A stretch of 6,462 nt of DNA from Bacillota bacterium. Lineage in GTDB: Bacteria; Bacillota; Clostridia; Christensenellales; Aristaeellaceae. The notes beneath the pieces are model-generated. The model was given only the letters and a program-made list of their open reading frames with translations, had not been told where the DNA came from and made no database searches. Within the stretch, counting starts at the first letter, position 1, and each line of letters starts with the position of its first letter. The position numbers and the translations under genes are program-made. Positions 4,996 to 6,462 of the stretch are shown here, in pieces. The stretch covers positions 1 to 6,462 of the forward strand of contig JAEWAH010000095.1 in assembly GCA_023391725.1 (NCBI GenBank), read 5' to 3'.

Positions 4996-5976
4996 ATGGA
5001 ATATGTAAAGCTTGGCAATACCGGTTTGGATGTGTCCCGCCTGTGCCTGGGGTGCATGGGCTTTGGCGACCCGGAAGCATGGACGCACAAATGGGTGCTA
5101 AGGGAAGCGGAAAGCCGCGAGGTCATCAAATCGGCGGTGGAGATGGGCATCAATTTCTTTGATACGGCCAATGTGTATTCCATGGGCAAAAGCGAGGAGA
5201 TTTTGGGCCGGGCCATCAGGGACTTTGCCAAACGGGACGAGGTAGTCATTGCCACAAAGGTCTTTTCCCGTATGCGGGAGGGGCCCAACGGCGCGGGCCT
5301 TTCCCGCAAGGCGATCATGAGCGAGATCGATAACAGTTTGAGACGGCTCGGTACCGACTATGTGGACCTGTACATCACCCACCGCTGGGATTACGATACC
5401 CCCATCGAGGAAACCATGGAAGCCATGCATGATGTGGTGAAGGCCGGGAAGGCGCGCTACATCGGGGCCTCCGCCATGTACGCCTGGCAGTTTCTCAAGG
5501 CGCTGCAGGTGGCAAAGGAAAGAGGTTTAACAAAATTCATCTCCATGCAAAACCACTTGAACCTCATCTACCGGGAAGAGGAGCGGGAAATGATCCCCCT
5601 GTGCAAATCGGAAAAGATCGCTCTCACCCCTTACAGCCCCTTGGCGGCGGGAAGGTTGACCCGGGATTGGACAGAAACTACCCAGCGCTTTGAGCTGGAT
5701 CAGGTGGCCAAGTCCAAATACGATGCCACCATGGAAGCCGACCGGCTGGTGGTGGAACGCCTTGCGCAGGTGGCACAAAACCACGGCGTCCCCCGGGTCG
5801 AAATTGCGCTTGCATGGCTTTTGCAAAAAGAGCCCGTGACGATCCCGATCATCGGCGCCACGACGATCTCGCACCTTCAGGCCGCGCTTCCCTCCCTGGC
5901 CGTCAAGCTGACGCCAGAAGAAGTCGCTTTCATGGAGGAGCCGTACGTGCCGCACCGGGTGGTAGGCGCACTCTAA
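4996..5976 (+). CDS. Aldo/keto reductase, YajO-like, NADP-dependent
   Basis: This is a cytosolic TIM-barrel oxidoreductase that interconverts carbonyls and alcohols with NADPH; the natural substrate cannot be read from sequence. It is 326 aa, full length for the family. The catalytic tetrad is complete: Asp56 and Tyr61 (FFDTANVYSMGKSEEILG), Lys88 (ATKVF) and His129 (ITHRWD). Other family marks are LGCMGFGDP at 18-26, GKARYIGASAMYAWQF at 151-166, SMQNHLNLIYREEEREM at 183-199, the cofactor-binding TPYSPLAAGRLTR at 211-223, and IPIIGATT near 283-290. The start is set by AAGGAG nine bases upstream. It is transcribed from a MerR-type promoter divergent to a broken regulator, and its stop lies 10 bp from the stop of the convergent pyrophosphatase-like gene. 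E. coli YajO-like enzymes are the closest family I recognise; that is a recollection of motifs, not an alignment. Confidence 0.93.
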   Translation: MEYVKLGNTGLDVSRLCLGCMGFGDPEAWTHKWVLREAESREVIKSAVEMGINFFDTANVYSMGKSEEILGRAIRDFAKRDEVVIATKVFSRMREGPNGAGLSRKAIMSEIDNSLRRLGTDYVDLYITHRWDYDTPIEETMEAMHDVVKAGKARYIGASAMYAWQFLKALQVAKERGLTKFISMQNHLNLIYREEEREMIPLCKSEKIALTPYSPLAAGRLTRDWTETTQRFELDQVAKSKYDATMEADRLVVERLAQVAQNHGVPRVEIALAWLLQKEPVTIPIIGATTISHLQAALPSLAVKLTPEEVAFMEEPYVPHRVVGAL

Positions 5977-5986
5977 AACGCTGGGC

Positions 5987-6337
5987 TTACGACCGCCGGA
6001 TGAGGATGCCTTTCATGCTTTCGGTTTCGTTGTGCGTTTGATAGACAATCTGCTTTTCTTCCTCTGTGCAGCCCATCAGTATTTTGATTTCGGAGTCTCT
6101 TTTGGTAAGATCGACGATACACATGATGGCGTCTATTTTCTGCGCTGCATCGCTGCCGCGCCATACGTCTATACCGCCGCCGTCCATGGAGGAGGTGCCG
6201 TCCAAATAGCCGTAGTCCACTTTGTATATAAAATCGGGGTATCTGGGATGCGCCGTGCCTCTGGGCCGGTCGATAATGATTGTTGACCCGGCGGCCAGCT
6301 TGTCAAGGGCGTTCCAAAAAACCTGGTCGTATTTCAT
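5987..6337 (-). CDS. Small inorganic pyrophosphatase-like protein, altered active site
   Basis: The 116-residue product resembles the core of family-I soluble inorganic pyrophosphatase. IIIDRPRGTAHPRYPDFIY (20-38), VDYGYLDGTSSMDG (40-53) and GIDVW (55-59) parallel the E. coli segments around the conserved tyrosine and the DGDPxD metal motif. Here that motif reads DGGGID: the first and last aspartates (Asp52, Asp57) remain but the middle one is glycine (Gly54). IVDLTKRD (74-81) may hold the second metal-site aspartates. The C-terminal third of the usual 170-residue enzyme, including the Tyr-Lys pair, is absent. Pyrophosphatase activity is therefore doubtful; it may bind or cleave another phosphate compound. 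Two starts are possible. AAGGCGG lies six bases before the ATG at 6337 and directly abuts the one at 6343, so 6337 is preferred (118 aa otherwise). Confidence 0.82.
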   Translation of the reverse strand: MKYDQVFWNALDKLAAGSTIIIDRPRGTAHPRYPDFIYKVDYGYLDGTSSMDGGGIDVWRGSDAAQKIDAIMCIVDLTKRDSEIKILMGCTEEEKQIVYQTHNETESMKGILIRRS

Positions 6338-6369
6338 GTTCATCCGCCTTGCTTCCGCGATTTGAACCC

Positions 6370-6378
6370 ATTATAGCA
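6370..6378 (-). promoter_or_regulatory. Extended -10 promoter of the pyrophosphatase-like gene
   Basis: On the minus strand TGCTATAAT forms a perfect -10 (6375-6370) with the TGn extension. No good -35 is visible at 16-18 bp, where the DNA is occupied by the terminator hairpin, which is usual for extended -10 promoters. Transcription would start near 6363 and leave a 5' leader of about 25 bases. Confidence 0.6.
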
Positions 6379-6379
6379 G

Positions 6380-6420
6380 AAAGCCATACAGGCGGCTATG
6401 CCGATCCTGTGTGGCTTTTT
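6380..6420 (+). terminator. Strong intrinsic terminator, best on the plus strand
   Basis: A 13-bp stem pairs 6380-6392 (AAAGCCATACAGG) with 6406-6418, with a single T-G wobble. Inside it is a second 4-bp stem, CGGC/GCCG, around TAT. On the plus strand five Ts (6416-6420) follow the GC core. On the minus strand only TTTCTGCT follows, so termination of an unseen minus-strand gene from the right is possible but weaker. For plus-strand transcripts it is the first convincing terminator after the aldo/keto reductase. Confidence 0.7.
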
Positions 6421-6462
6421 ATATCTGCCTGGTTATTTGGGAAGCTTTGGGCGGCTGGACAT
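6421..6462. other. Right-edge sequence, unassigned
   Basis: The last 42 bases hold no recognisable gene. On the minus strand a frame entering from the edge reads SSRPKLPK and stops at 6435-6433, just before the hairpin, so it could be the end of a neighbouring minus-strand gene. Eight residues are too few to tell. Confidence 0.2.

Noticed and set aside
4794..5318. Minus-strand frame of 174 codons opposite the aldo/keto reductase and its promoter
   Set aside because: Serine/threonine/leucine-rich shadow of the reductase gene with no supported ribosome binding site. It crosses both MerR-type promoters.
1..6462. CRISPR arrays, tRNA or rRNA genes, insertion sequences
   Set aside because: No spaced direct repeats, no cloverleaf-like or rRNA sequence and no transposase or terminal repeats were recognised on either strand.

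Overview
The window (GC-rich, SD-led genes, strong TTGACA/TATAAT-type promoters) looks like chromosomal DNA of a Clostridia-type Firmicute, probably a strict anaerobe. That placement is an inference from gene families and gene order; there is no rRNA or other marker to fix a taxon.

Region 1 (about 4554 down to 1, minus strand) is one operon for making the nickel-pincer nucleotide (NPN) cofactor, the nickel-containing NAD-derived cofactor of LarA-type lactate racemase and its relatives. Reading in the direction of transcription: a near-consensus promoter (-35 at 4554-4549, -10 at 4531-4526); a short leader holding a 5'-terminal hairpin and a long intrinsic-terminator-like hairpin with seven Ts; larMN (fused CbiM/CbiN nickel-uptake component); larQ (CbiQ-type transmembrane coupling protein); larO (CbiO-type ATPase); larB; larE; and the first 55 codons of larC, which runs off the left edge. 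The transporter brings in nickel, LarB carboxylates and cleaves nicotinic acid adenine dinucleotide, LarE supplies sulfur, and LarC inserts nickel. No racemase (larA) and no larR regulator are inside the window, so the client enzyme is not known from here.

Region 2 (4609-4995) holds a broken MerR-family regulator gene (minus strand). Only its first residues and its C-terminal helix remain, joined by an out-of-frame internal deletion. Two look-alike promoters with 19-bp spacers and TGGA...TCCA dyads remain intact: one reads into the broken regulator, the other into the divergent aldo/keto reductase.

Region 3 (4996-5976, plus strand) is a full-length YajO-like aldo/keto reductase with the complete catalytic tetrad. 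Region 4 (5987-6337, minus strand) is a small inorganic-pyrophosphatase-like protein, convergent with the reductase and only 10 bp from it, with a degraded metal-binding motif and no C-terminal third. Its extended -10 promoter and a strong hairpin terminator lie between 6370 and 6420. The last 40 bases cannot be assigned.

Most interesting points: the terminator inside the nickel-operon leader (a candidate attenuator), the regulator deletion that leaves two MerR-type promoters orphaned, and the cysteine set in LarE that suggests the iron-sulfur type of sulfur transferase.
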